DNA of 64,000 bases from Ferruginibacter sp. (lineage in GTDB: Bacteria; Bacteroidota; Bacteroidia; Chitinophagales; Chitinophagaceae). The stretch spans positions 1 through 64,000 of the forward strand of contig JANYGZ010000054.1 in NCBI GenBank assembly GCA_025362235.1, read 5' to 3'. This document shows, piece after piece, positions 24,935 through 34,105 of this stretch (within the stretch, counting starts at the first letter, position 1; each line of letters opens with the position of its first letter). Made by a program: the position numbers and the translations under genes. Below the pieces are notes generated by a model. That model had not been told where the DNA came from, ran no database searches, and was given only the letters and a program-made list of their open reading frames with translations.

Positions 24935-27900
24935 ATGATAGCAGAAACTTTTATTAAACGGCCTGTAACAGCCATCGTCATATCTATCGTAATTGTTTTG
25001 GTAGGCATCATAGCAATGTCTATCCTGCCTATTGCCCAGTATCCGGATATCACCCCTCCATCTGTATCTGTGTCGGCTAATTTTATTGGGGCCGATGCCC
25101 AAACGGTTGAACAGACAACTACTACACCCATCGAAACACAGATTAACGGAACGCCGGGTATGACTTATCTATCAAGTACCAGCAGCAGCAGCGGTTCCAG
25201 TGGTGTTAGTGTGAATTTTGATATTGGCACCAACATTGACATCGCCGCATTGGACGTACAGAACAGGGTAAGTGTTGCTCAACCATCTTTGCCTGATGCT
25301 GTAAAGCGTTTAGGCATTACCGTACGTAAACGTGTTCCCAGTATCATGGTGGCGCTGGCATTGTATTCGCCCAACGGCACACATGATGCTACGTTTATTG
25401 GCAACTATGCCAACATTTATTTGAAAGAGGCATTGCAGCGTGTAAAGGGAGTGGGCGATATTGTATCCCGTGCAGATGATTTCGGTATGCGTATTTGGCT
25501 AAATCCAGAGAAATTAGCCAGTCTTGGTATGACTCCGTCAGATATCATCGCATCATTGTCAGAACAAAATCTACAGGTTGCCGCAGGTACAATTGGGGGC
25601 AATCCCCAACCAAGTGTGCAGAGTTTTGAATACAGTGTTTTAACTAACAGCCGTATCAATCGAAAAGAGCAGTTTGAAAGTATTGTAGTCCGCACAATAC
25701 CGTCGACAGGTACAATTGTTTATCTAAAAGATGTAGCGAGGGTGGAGTTAGGAAAATTTGATTATGGCAGCAATGCCTATGTAGATGGAAAGCCGGCTGC
25801 GTTTGTATTAATATACCAGGCACCAGGCGCAAACGCACTTGAAACTTATGAAGGGATAACTCAAGCCCTTGTGAGAATAAAAAAAACCTTTCCTAAAGAC
25901 ATCGATTATTCTATTCCATTAGAAACAGTGTCAGTTGTAAAAGTTTCTATCAACGAAGTGGTACACACATTGGTGGAAGCACTGCTGTTGGTGACTTTAG
26001 TAGTGTTCCTTTTTCTACAAAGCTGGCGGGCAACCTTAATTCCGGTTTTGGCAATCCCGGTTTCTTTGATTGGTACATTTATTTTTTTTATACCCTTTGG
26101 CTTTACTATAAATACCCTCACGCTTTTTGCTTTCGTGCTGGCAATTGGTATAGTGGTTGATGATGCCATCATTGTAGTAGAGGCTGTGCAACATTATATA
26201 GACCACGAAAAAATATCGGCAAAAGAAGCAACACGAAAAGCCATGAATGATATTTCGGGGCCGGTTATTGCCATTGCATTAATATTGGCAGCTGTGTTTG
26301 TGCCGGTTGGTTTTATACCCGGCATTGTAGGCCGTTTGTATCAGCAGTTTGCTATCACAATCGCTGTATCTGTTATGATATCTGCATTTGTGGCATTGTC
26401 ACTTACACCGGCCTTGTGTTCCCTGATGCTTAAGCCCTCGAAAGATGCTGCAGCAAGAAAGAATTTGCTGGAAAAATTCTTTTCCTGGTTTAATAAAGGT
26501 TTTGGAAAAATGAATAATGGCTATACCTCGGGAGTGGGTAAGTGGATAAAAGCTACTCCAATGGTGTTGATCATGCTTGTTTGTCTTTTTGTCGGCCTGT
26601 TTTTTTTGTTTAAAAACAAGCCAACCGGTTTTGTGCCTTCTGAAGATGAAGGCCGTGTGTTTGTAACATATGAAATGCCTGAAGGAACGTCCACGGACCG
26701 GAGTAAGGAAATGTTATTAAATATATTGAAAAAAGTCAAGGTAATTCCGGGGGTGAGAACAGTGGGGGGATTAGCAGGATTGAATATTATAAGTTTTTCT
26801 TTTAAATCAAATGCGGGAACCTTATTTGTATTGCTTAAGCCATGGGAAGACAGAAAAAGCAAAGAACTCCAGTTGCAAAGCATAATGGACGAAATTCAAA
26901 AACAAACCGCTGATATAAAAGAAGCACGGGTACTGGCGATAGCGCCCCCGGCTATTCCGGGCTTAGGTGCAACCTCGGGATTTACTTTTGAATTGCAGCA
27001 GACCACAAGTACTGACGATATTAAGCAATTTGAGGTAGTTGCACAAAAGTTTATAGAAGTGGTAAATAAACAACCAGCAATAGGAAGGGCTTATACTTTT
27101 TTTACAACACGAACACCAAGTTTCCAGATAGATGTAGATAAAGAAAAGGCAAAAACGCTGGGCGTAAATGTGGCCGAGGTTTTTAGCACCATGTCTACCC
27201 TCTTAGGCAGCAGTTATGTGAATGATTTTAATTTGTATGGCCGAAATTTCAGGGTAGTAGCGCAGGCCGACAGTAGCTATCGTTCGTCGGTAAGTGAATT
27301 GGGTAAATACTATGTGCGCAATAGCCAGGGTGGTATGGTACCACTTGCTTCCCTTATTACTACCACCGTAATTGAAAGCCCCTCATTGATTTCTCATTAT
27401 AATATTTATCGTTCTATTGAAGTAAATGGTACTGCCAAGCCCGGGTTCAGCAGTGGGCAGGCAATTGACGCATTAATAGAAGCGGCTAAAACATTACCTG
27501 AAGGCTATGGGTACGAATTTAGCGGGCTTAGTCGTGAAGAAATTAAAGCGGGTGGAAGCACCGGAACCATTTTTGCCATCTCTATTGTTTTTGTATTTCT
27601 CTTTCTCGCAGCATTGTACGAAAGCTGGTCGGTGCCTTTTTCTGTTTTATTTGCAGTACCCATTGGCGCATTTGGTTCAATACTTACCTTAACCTTTATT
27701 CCAAGTCTTTCTAATAATGTGTATGCACAAATCGGACTGATAACATTAATAGGCCTCGCTGCAAAAAATGCTATTTTGATTGTGGAATTTGCCAAAGAAA
27801 GGGTAGACAAGGGCATAGATATTACACATGCTACCCTGCAGGCGGTACATCTTCGTCTACGCCCAATTGTTATGACGTCATTGGCATTTATTTTAGGCGT

Positions 27901-28129
27901 TTTGCCCCTGGCATTTGCTAGCGGGGCAGCAGCAGAATCCCGTAAGACCATTGGCTGGACCGTGTTTGGCGGTATGTTATCAGCAACCACATTGGCCATA
28001 TTTGTGGTGCCTGTTTTATTTGTGCTGATTACTAAATTGTCTTATGGAAAAAAATTGAAAGATTTAAGTAAGGAAAAAGAGAATCAAGACAATGTAGATA
28101 AATCAATTTTTGAAAGTAATATTGGTTAG
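24935..28129 (+). CDS. RND multidrug efflux transporter (HAE1/AcrB type)
   Basis: This inner-membrane proton-driven pump is 1064 aa, the standard length. It starts MIAETFIKRPVTAIVISIVIVLVGIIAM. It has twelve membrane segments in two halves and two large periplasmic loops. The proton-relay Asp pair lies in TM4 (GIVVDDAIIVVEAV), and GLAAKNAILIVEFAKE marks TM10. It clusters with AcrB-like hydrophobe pumps, not heavy-metal CzcA. Third gene of the operon after a 134-bp gap. Substrates cannot be predicted. Confidence 0.93.
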   Translation: MIAETFIKRPVTAIVISIVIVLVGIIAMSILPIAQYPDITPPSVSVSANFIGADAQTVEQTTTTPIETQINGTPGMTYLSSTSSSSGSSGVSVNFDIGTNIDIAALDVQNRVSVAQPSLPDAVKRLGITVRKRVPSIMVALALYSPNGTHDATFIGNYANIYLKEALQRVKGVGDIVSRADDFGMRIWLNPEKLASLGMTPSDIIASLSEQNLQVAAGTIGGNPQPSVQSFEYSVLTNSRINRKEQFESIVVRTIPSTGTIVYLKDVARVELGKFDYGSNAYVDGKPAAFVLIYQAPGANALETYEGITQALVRIKKTFPKDIDYSIPLETVSVVKVSINEVVHTLVEALLLVTLVVFLFLQSWRATLIPVLAIPVSLIGTFIFFIPFGFTINTLTLFAFVLAIGIVVDDAIIVVEAVQHYIDHEKISAKEATRKAMNDISGPVIAIALILAAVFVPVGFIPGIVGRLYQQFAITIAVSVMISAFVALSLTPALCSLMLKPSKDAAARKNLLEKFFSWFNKGFGKMNNGYTSGVGKWIKATPMVLIMLVCLFVGLFFLFKNKPTGFVPSEDEGRVFVTYEMPEGTSTDRSKEMLLNILKKVKVIPGVRTVGGLAGLNIISFSFKSNAGTLFVLLKPWEDRKSKELQLQSIMDEIQKQTADIKEARVLAIAPPAIPGLGATSGFTFELQQTTSTDDIKQFEVVAQKFIEVVNKQPAIGRAYTFFTTRTPSFQIDVDKEKAKTLGVNVAEVFSTMSTLLGSSYVNDFNLYGRNFRVVAQADSSYRSSVSELGKYYVRNSQGGMVPLASLITTTVIESPSLISHYNIYRSIEVNGTAKPGFSSGQAIDALIEAAKTLPEGYGYEFSGLSREEIKAGGSTGTIFAISIVFVFLFLAALYESWSVPFSVLFAVPIGAFGSILTLTFIPSLSNNVYAQIGLITLIGLAAKNAILIVEFAKERVDKGIDITHATLQAVHLRLRPIVMTSLAFILGVLPLAFASGAAAESRKTIGWTVFGGMLSATTLAIFVVPVLFVLITKLSYGKKLKDLSKEKENQDNVDKSIFESNIG

Positions 28130-28177
28130 TTTACTGTTTTGTAAATTTGATAATTTTTTTAAAATAACATTAACTGT

Positions 28178-28447
28178 ATGATTACAAATAACGATATACT
28201 TAAAAAATTAAGAGTAGCACTGTCCCTGCGGAATGATGATATTATTGAAATACTTAGTCTTGTAGATTTTGAAATTTCAAAAGGGGCATTGGGGGATCTT
28301 TTTAGAAATGAAGATCACCCCGGCTATATTGAAGCAGGTGACCAGATTTTACGTAATTTTTTAAATGGACTTATTATATATAAACGTGGTAAATTGCCTG
28401 AACCTAAAAAAGGTATAAAAGGAGAAAGCGATGATGATAAAAAATAG
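28178..28447 (+). CDS. DUF1456 (YehS-like) protein, single-repeat form
   Basis: This 89-aa protein matches one copy of the DUF1456 repeat (NNDILKKLRVALSLRNDDIIEIL...GYIEAGDQILRNFLNGLIIYKRG). Family members normally carry two such repeats in about 150 aa. Here the second is absent, and the protein ends with a charged Lys/Asp tail (KGESDDDKK). It is cytoplasmic, of unknown function, and lies 48 bp after the RND gene in the same direction. Confidence 0.75.
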   Translation: MITNNDILKKLRVALSLRNDDIIEILSLVDFEISKGALGDLFRNEDHPGYIEAGDQILRNFLNGLIIYKRGKLPEPKKGIKGESDDDKK

Positions 28448-28496
28448 GATTGTATTAATATTTTTTTCTCTGCAAAAAAGCTAAGAAGGGAAATTT

Positions 28497-28823
28497 TTAA
28501 TACCTGTTTCTATCCCTGTTAAACCCGCCGCTGCTATTACCACCGCCACGTGGCGAATTAGCACCGCCGCCCTGCCTTGAGGGATTTTCTTCGGCTTTTT
28601 TTACAACAAGTGGTTTTTTACCCAATGATATATCATTCAGGCTTTCAATGGCATCTAATGCTTCTTCATCGTTTTGCATTTCTATAAAACCAAAGCCTTT
28701 GCTTTTACCTGTTTCTTTATCCATGGCAACTTTTGCCGAAATAATAGTACCAAATTTTTCAAAAATTTCCACTAATTCATCATCATCAAGGTCGTATGGG
28801 AGCCCAGCAACAAAAATTTTCAT
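28497..28823 (-). CDS. RRM-type RNA-binding protein with glycine-rich tail
   Basis: This 108-aa protein binds single-stranded RNA through one RRM (residues 1-76). RNP2 is KIFVAGL and RNP1 is KGFGFIEM, both complete. A disordered Gly/Arg/Asn-rich tail (residues 82-108) follows, as in Bacteroidota and cyanobacterial Rbp proteins induced by cold or stress. Monocistronic and convergent with the DUF1456 gene. The AT-rich 5' region before 28823 could form a cold-shock leader, but no clear structure was identified. Confidence 0.88.
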   Translation of the reverse strand: MKIFVAGLPYDLDDDELVEIFEKFGTIISAKVAMDKETGKSKGFGFIEMQNDEEALDAIESLNDISLGKKPLVVKKAEENPSRQGGGANSPRGGGNSSGGFNRDRNRY

Positions 28824-29040
28824 CAGGTTATTTTTTTGTAAATGTACAAAACTTATACGGGTTATCTTTTTTCGTAATTAATCTTCTGTCATTTTATTGC
28901 CAAAATGCCAGTTTTATATATGAAATTGGCTGTTTTTTGCAAAAAATTCTCAAAAAAAGAAGGAAAATAAACAAGCTGAATCACAATAAATTATTCATTT
29001 ATCTGTTAAATACTCATCTGAAACCCTAAATCATTACCCA

Positions 29041-29157
29041 ATGAGCAATTATTCATCTAACGCTTCAATGCTGTTAAACCTCACCCTCATCGTTTCTGTA
29101 GCTGCACTAGTTTACTTCTCAGTAAAACTGGCGAAGCATGCTCCCAAAAAGATATAA
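29041..29157 (+). CDS. 38-residue single-span membrane peptide
   Basis: The ORF begins MSNYSSNASMLLNLTL, has a hydrophobic span (about residues 10-28) and ends with the basic tail KLAKHAPKKI. It has a clear ATG, lies in an otherwise gene-free interval, and is followed 29 bp later by a perfect 11-bp terminator stem, which together argue for a real short gene. No family recognised. Small cationic membrane peptides can be respiratory subunits, regulators or type I toxins. Nothing here decides between these. Confidence 0.55.
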   Translation: MSNYSSNASMLLNLTLIVSVAALVYFSVKLAKHAPKKI

Positions 29158-29185
29158 AGAAACCTGGGAAAGGCAATGATTATTT

Positions 29186-29216
29186 AATGGAGTACTTAAA
29201 AAGTACTCCATTTTTT
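29186..29216 (+). terminator. Strong rho-independent terminator after the 38-aa ORF
   Basis: The perfect stem ATGGAGTACTT / AAGTACTCCAT with an AAA loop is followed by six T. It marks the end of a short transcript from upstream on the plus strand. Confidence 0.85.
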
Positions 29217-29318
29217 ATAGGAAGGCCTTTATAATTTGCCCCAGTTTCAGCCGCTACTTTTTACTTATAAAATGTATGCAATAAAACCATTTATTAATTC
29301 CTTACTTTAGTTGAAAAA

Positions 29319-29762
29319 ATGAATGGTATGATACGGAAAAACCCCAATGTAGATGTGATTAATGATGTGCTTAAATTAACATTAGAGGCTTATCCTGAAT
29401 CTAATTTTATAAGAAGCTTATTATTTCAATATCACGAAAGGGGGGGCCTTAGTAAAAAGCAATTGCAGGATCTTTATGCTAAAGCTCTAAAAGTAAATAC
29501 AATCCCCGTGGGTAAATTGGCTACCCTTGAAGCGGTGATATTAAAAAAACCTACAAGGTATAAATCTCCCATGCCAGTGGCTGCTCCTGTATTCACAAAA
29601 AACGAAAGAACGGGGCAATTGATAAATGATATTCTTGTCAAATACCCTCAACATAAAATGGTTTTATTCCTGAAAACAAAATATGATAATAACGAACCCC
29701 TTTTTGTAACAGAGACCGCCGAAATTGAACGTTTTCATAAAATACTGATATCAAAAAAATAA
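29319..29762 (+). CDS. Hypothetical helical protein
   Basis: This 147-aa soluble protein is predominantly helical with two similar-looking segments: NDVLKLTLEAYPESNFIRSLLFQYHERGG-like and NDILVKYPQHKMVLFLKTKYDN-like, each about 45 residues. This suggests an internal duplication. No catalytic motif or signal peptide. Family not recognised. It has its own promoter region after a terminator. Confidence 0.55.
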   Translation: MNGMIRKNPNVDVINDVLKLTLEAYPESNFIRSLLFQYHERGGLSKKQLQDLYAKALKVNTIPVGKLATLEAVILKKPTRYKSPMPVAAPVFTKNERTGQLINDILVKYPQHKMVLFLKTKYDNNEPLFVTETAEIERFHKILISKK

Positions 29763-30004
29763 ATTTAGAAGCTGTTTGAGTTAATTATTTTTGATACCAG
29801 CAGTTGCAACCTGTAGCATCATCGTTGTGTCCTCACTTGTACTGCAAACCTTTTTTGAGCTTTACTTATGCAATAGGGAAACATTTTATTTAACCCAAAC
29901 AACTTCTTATTTCCTAAATTTCTTTGAAAATTTTTACAATGTGAATTGTTTTCGGATGCTTAGTTTATTTTGCAGTGTAATTGTTTGCAATTACGCCAAA
30001 TGCA

Positions 30005-31510
30005 ATGCTTCCATTTTCACAATTTAAAAAAAATATAGATAGTTTATTGGCTGCTACCGCAGGTTTCTATATTATTTTTTTGTTTACGAGGCATGGGGGT
30101 ATTGGTATTGAACCTGACAGCATAGTTTATTTTACTGCTGCCGAAAACCTGCATAACCTTGGTACATTTACAGACTTCATCCACAGGCCTGTCGTGGATT
30201 TTCCTGTATTTTATCCCTTTTTTCTCACCAGCATTATGTTGTTTACAGGTTTGAAACCAATACTGTTTGCGCCTATAACAAATGCGTTCCTTTTTGCTCT
30301 TGTTATATATCTATCAGGATACATAATGGAGTGTTTTTCATTCAGGTCGAAATGGTACAAAATTGCTGTGCTTATTTGTATTGTATTAAGCCCATGCCTG
30401 CTGGAAGTGTATTCTATGTTGTGGTCAGAAACAGTTTTTATACTGCTGTTGCTTTTTTTTATGATTGCCCTTTACAATTATTTTAAGTCACACTCAAAAA
30501 AGGTTTTAATTGTAGCGGCATCGATTGCAGCATTGGCTTCAATAGCACGTTATGCGGGTATTACCATCATAGCAACTGGCGGCTTATTACTGTTACTGGA
30601 TATTCAATTACCAGTGCGTAAAAAAATTACCGACTTACTTTTGTATTCCTTTCTAAGTGTATCGTTATTGATTATCAACCTTGCCAGGAACAATACTGTC
30701 AGCGGTACATTAACGGGTAATCGTGAAAAATCAATTACTCCATTAAGTAAAAACCTGCATGATAGCGGCTCTGTATTTCATGATTGGTTTCCGGTCTTAC
30801 ATAGCCATAATTCCGGAGCAGGATTACTGGCTGTTTTTGTATTGACAGGCATTACGTGGATTTGCGTTGCAACTTATATCCGAAACCGCCGTTTGGCAAC
30901 TTATGAAAGTATTGCAGCAGCATTTTTACTGATATATATATTGTTTATTGTAACAATGGCCAGCATATCAAGATTTGAAACTTTGAACAGCAGGCTGCTT
31001 GCCCCGGCTTTTATTCCATTGGTATGGATCTGCAGCAACCAGGTAGTTTTACTGCATAAAAAAACCAGCAAAATGAAAAAAAAATGCGCAGCACTATTGG
31101 GTGCAATTATATTTTTTTGTTTTTTGTATGGCCAGCTTGCTGCAGATTATGAAACATGGGATGGCGTTAAAGACGCTGGGGTGCCGGGTTATGCAGAAGA
31201 TACATGGAAATATTCGGAAACGGTGCAGTTCATTCAAAAAGATTCCTTGCCTTTTCAAAAAGGGTATACTATCTATTCCAATGCAATTGACGCAGTTTAT
31301 TTTTTTACCGGGAGAGTCGGGAAATTTTTGCCTCATAAAGAAATTGATCTGGAAGTGCAGGATTTTATTAAGAACCATCATTGCTATGTGGTACTGTTTA
31401 ATGATGGGGATAACCCTGACCTGGCAGGAGTGGACTTCATAGTTAATGTAAAACAAATGAAGCTGTTGAAACAATTTAATGATGGGGCTATTTATGGGTT
31501 TGATAAATAA
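30005..31510 (+). CDS. Polytopic membrane protein, glycosyltransferase-like (GT-C fold)
   Basis: This protein is 501 aa from the ATG at 30005. An earlier start at 29981 lacks support. It has about ten membrane helices. An early periplasmic loop carries acidic residues in GIGIEPDSIVYFTAAENLHNLG and then PVVDFPVFYPFFLTS. The Asp/Glu loop after the first helix is typical of GT-C enzymes, which transfer sugars from lipid-linked donors. The C-terminal 100 residues form an extracytoplasmic domain. Substrate unknown. Annotation as a glycosyltransferase is inference from topology. Confidence 0.55.
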   Translation: MLPFSQFKKNIDSLLAATAGFYIIFLFTRHGGIGIEPDSIVYFTAAENLHNLGTFTDFIHRPVVDFPVFYPFFLTSIMLFTGLKPILFAPITNAFLFALVIYLSGYIMECFSFRSKWYKIAVLICIVLSPCLLEVYSMLWSETVFILLLLFFMIALYNYFKSHSKKVLIVAASIAALASIARYAGITIIATGGLLLLLDIQLPVRKKITDLLLYSFLSVSLLIINLARNNTVSGTLTGNREKSITPLSKNLHDSGSVFHDWFPVLHSHNSGAGLLAVFVLTGITWICVATYIRNRRLATYESIAAAFLLIYILFIVTMASISRFETLNSRLLAPAFIPLVWICSNQVVLLHKKTSKMKKKCAALLGAIIFFCFLYGQLAADYETWDGVKDAGVPGYAEDTWKYSETVQFIQKDSLPFQKGYTIYSNAIDAVYFFTGRVGKFLPHKEIDLEVQDFIKNHHCYVVLFNDGDNPDLAGVDFIVNVKQMKLLKQFNDGAIYGFDK

Positions 31511-31683
31511 CACCAGTAGTGCCTATTTTTAAAATTTCAGGTTAATGCTTATTGTAAATTGCATACTTATAGATTAATAAAAATCATACAATATTTTACA
31601 TTTCCATATTGTGTATATTTGTTTTAAAAGCAATATTTTTCAGAAATGGTAATTAATAATAAATTAGAACCATTGCATTTCAA

Positions 31684-32379
31684 ATGAAACTACATTTAAC
31701 CAAAAGCAATATTTTTATAATTATAATTTTAGTCTTATTTTCTCTCCCCGTTTTTTCTCAAACCAAAGTTTATGAAGGGACAATTAATAGGAAGTACGAT
31801 ATAGAAATGCATCTAAACTTTACAAACAAAACTATCTATGGGTACTACTTTTATAAGACAAAACATCTTCCGATTGCTTTGTTTGGCGAAATAAAAGGTA
31901 CAAAAATTAAACTTGTCGAGAGCGATTTAATTGATACTTCAATCTTTTTCCAAGGAGTTATTTCAGAAATGAACATAAATGGGCAATGGAAAGATATTTC
32001 TAAGAAAAAAGAATTAAACTTTTCCCTTACACAAATTGAGGCAACAGATAGTAGTAAAAACCATTTGATAAAAAATGGCGATTATGAAAATAAGGGCAAT
32101 AGCGGCAAATACAGTAAGTATTGTTCAATATATTATATTGACAAAAATTTCCTCTATTACGAATTTTCAATAGCAAATTATAATTGTGATGGCCAAGTAT
32201 TTGGCATTGCACAACTTGAAAAAAACGGGTTAGCTAAAAGCCTTAAAACCTCAAATGTTCAGGGGGATTGTACTCTTATATTTACATTTAGTAATAATAC
32301 AATTAAGGTTGAAGAAAAAGAATGCGATTCATATCATGGCGCAAGTTGCACATTTGGAGGAGAGTTTATAAATAAATAA
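31684..32379 (+). CDS. Secreted hypothetical protein
   Basis: This 231-aa protein has a signal peptide (IFIIIILVLFSLPVFSQ). The mature part is beta-rich with repeated strand patterns (YEGTINRKYDIEMHLNF, IYGYYFYKTK). Four Cys in the second half (YCSIYY, NCDGQ, GDCTL, SCTFGG) could form disulfides. Family not recognised. No operon partner. Base composition is like that of its neighbours. Confidence 0.55.
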   Translation: MKLHLTKSNIFIIIILVLFSLPVFSQTKVYEGTINRKYDIEMHLNFTNKTIYGYYFYKTKHLPIALFGEIKGTKIKLVESDLIDTSIFFQGVISEMNINGQWKDISKKKELNFSLTQIEATDSSKNHLIKNGDYENKGNSGKYSKYCSIYYIDKNFLYYEFSIANYNCDGQVFGIAQLEKNGLAKSLKTSNVQGDCTLIFTFSNNTIKVEEKECDSYHGASCTFGGEFINK

Positions 32380-32407
32380 ACAACAAATTATTTTTTGCAA
32401 ATATCCA

Positions 32408-33424
32408 TTACCATTGCACAACTACCTTCCCTATACTTTTCCTTTTTTCAAGAAAATCATGCGCTTCAGCAATTTCATTTGCGTTAAATACTTTTGCAAT
32501 TTCCGGTGCAAATATGCCGGCCTCATACAGCTTCATTACTGCACTAAGGCAACGTTCAATAACTGCCGGCTGGCTATCTGCAATGGCCAGCATATTAATG
32601 CCAATGATAGATTTAGAAGGCATCATCAACATAGCGGGATGATAGAACCCGAATTGCAGCGCTGTTTTTATTTTGCCGAATATATTTTTGTTGCTCAATG
32701 CAGCAGCGCCATAACAGACCAACCGCCCACCGGGAGCCAATAAGCGCATACCTTTTTTTACGCTCTTTCCACCAACGGCATCAAAAATTACATTAACACC
32801 TTTTTGCCCTGTAATTTTTTTAATGACTGTTTCAAAATTTTCAGTATTGTAATTAATGGGATGATGGGCACCCAATTGTTTTAAATAATTTATTTTGTCC
32901 CCACTGCCGGCGGTAGCAAATATTTCGCATTGCTTATATTTTGCAAATTGTATCAATGCAGTACCTACGCCACCAGCTCCAGACTGAATCAATACCTTAT
33001 TACCATTGTGTAAATTCACCATTTCTGATGCGGCATAAAATGCGGTGCAATATTGTGTTGTTAATGCTGTTGCAGTTGCTGCATCTAATTGATCTGGAAT
33101 AATGGCTACCGCACTTGCATTGGTAACTGCATATGCTGCGTAACCTCCAAACCGTGTCATTGCTGTAACCCTGTCTCCCTTTTTTAAATTTTGTACACCA
33201 TCACCAATTTCTTCTATTGTTCCGGCTACATCATAACCAAGTACAGCCGGTAGTGGCGGAGCTTCTTTATACATGCCGTTACGGGCCATTCCATCTGCAA
33301 AGTTTAATCCAAAAGCGGCTACTTTTATAAGCACCTCTCCTTGCATAACTGAGGGTTTTGGAATCTCTCTTATTTCAAATGCTTTAAAAGCGGAGCCATT
33401 TTTTATTAGTACAACTGCTTTCAT
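32408..33424 (-). CDS. Zinc-independent medium-chain NADPH oxidoreductase (quinone reductase/VAT-1-like)
   Basis: This is a 338-aa member of the MDR superfamily. It probably reduces quinones or reactive carbonyls using NADPH. The N-terminal GroES-like part shows GFGLNFADGMARNGMY-type sequence, and the Rossmann part has VLIQSGAGGVGTALIQFAK. The catalytic zinc Cys/His set of alcohol dehydrogenases is absent, matching the quinone-reductase branch. Family motif LPAVLGYDVAGTIEEIG is present. It stands alone on the minus strand. Confidence 0.85.
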   Translation of the reverse strand: MKAVVLIKNGSAFKAFEIREIPKPSVMQGEVLIKVAAFGLNFADGMARNGMYKEAPPLPAVLGYDVAGTIEEIGDGVQNLKKGDRVTAMTRFGGYAAYAVTNASAVAIIPDQLDAATATALTTQYCTAFYAASEMVNLHNGNKVLIQSGAGGVGTALIQFAKYKQCEIFATAGSGDKINYLKQLGAHHPINYNTENFETVIKKITGQKGVNVIFDAVGGKSVKKGMRLLAPGGRLVCYGAAALSNKNIFGKIKTALQFGFYHPAMLMMPSKSIIGINMLAIADSQPAVIERCLSAVMKLYEAGIFAPEIAKVFNANEIAEAHDFLEKRKSIGKVVVQW

Positions 33425-33529
33425 AAAATATATATTACTTTAAGATAGCAAATTTTCTTAAATAATTTTTTTAAAGCAAAATATAATAGCTTAGGAAGGT
33501 ATATGTAGTTTATTTAAAAATCAATCTAC

Positions 33530-33991
33530 CTAATTGCCCCCTGTAGGAATTGGCGGTAATGCAGATAATTTCACTTTATCTTCTGCTATTTTTTCTTTAA
33601 GAGATTCAATCTCCTTATGCAATTTATCAACTTCCTCGGAAGCCTTCCTGGCTTTCTTTGCATCGGTTTTTGCAGTTTTTGCAGTTTTGCTTGCTTTATT
33701 GGCTAATTTTTTATCCTGAGCATCACCAGTTAATTTATTTGCCGCATCTCCATTTTTGTCAGCAGCTTCCTGTGCATCCTGGGCAGTATTTTGCTGATTC
33801 TGGGTTTTCTTTTCTACAATATTTTCCAGTTTGGCTAATTCTAAATTATTTTCGTTTATATCTTTACTTAGTTTTAGCGCCTCTTTTTGTTGGTTGAGCG
33901 TAGCAATAGAATCTTTTGTTACCGGCTGTGCAGTTGCTGATGCTGCTAAGCTGAGTATAAAAACTGTTGTAATCATCCATTTGATTTTCAT
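33530..33991 (-). CDS. Secreted coiled-coil protein rich in Lys, Ala and Gln
   Basis: This 153-aa protein has a signal peptide ending ASATAQ, then almost continuous helix with heptad character. The middle is low in complexity (KASKTAKTAKTDAKKARKAS) and the second coiled coil (EEVDKLHKEIESLKEKIAEDK) ends in a Pro-rich tail. It is probably a periplasmic structural or surface protein. No enzyme motif, and no family recognised. Confidence 0.6.
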   Translation of the reverse strand: MKIKWMITTVFILSLAASATAQPVTKDSIATLNQQKEALKLSKDINENNLELAKLENIVEKKTQNQQNTAQDAQEAADKNGDAANKLTGDAQDKKLANKASKTAKTAKTDAKKARKASEEVDKLHKEIESLKEKIAEDKVKLSALPPIPTGGN

Positions 33992-34105
33992 AAACTATTT
34001 TTTAGTGTATAGTATATGTTACAAATGGCGTGCCTTCTGCAAAAACAAATTATTAAAAGTAATTCTTGTAATTAAATAAACAAGGGCAATTTTATAGTTA
34101 CATTT

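Noticed and set aside
24338..25102. 254-aa minus-strand ORF
   Set aside because: It lies antisense to the adaptor and RND genes and spans both, with composition expected for a shadow of strong coding sequence.
27505..27999. 164-aa minus-strand ORF within the RND gene
   Set aside because: Shadow frame of the conserved transporter C-terminal half.
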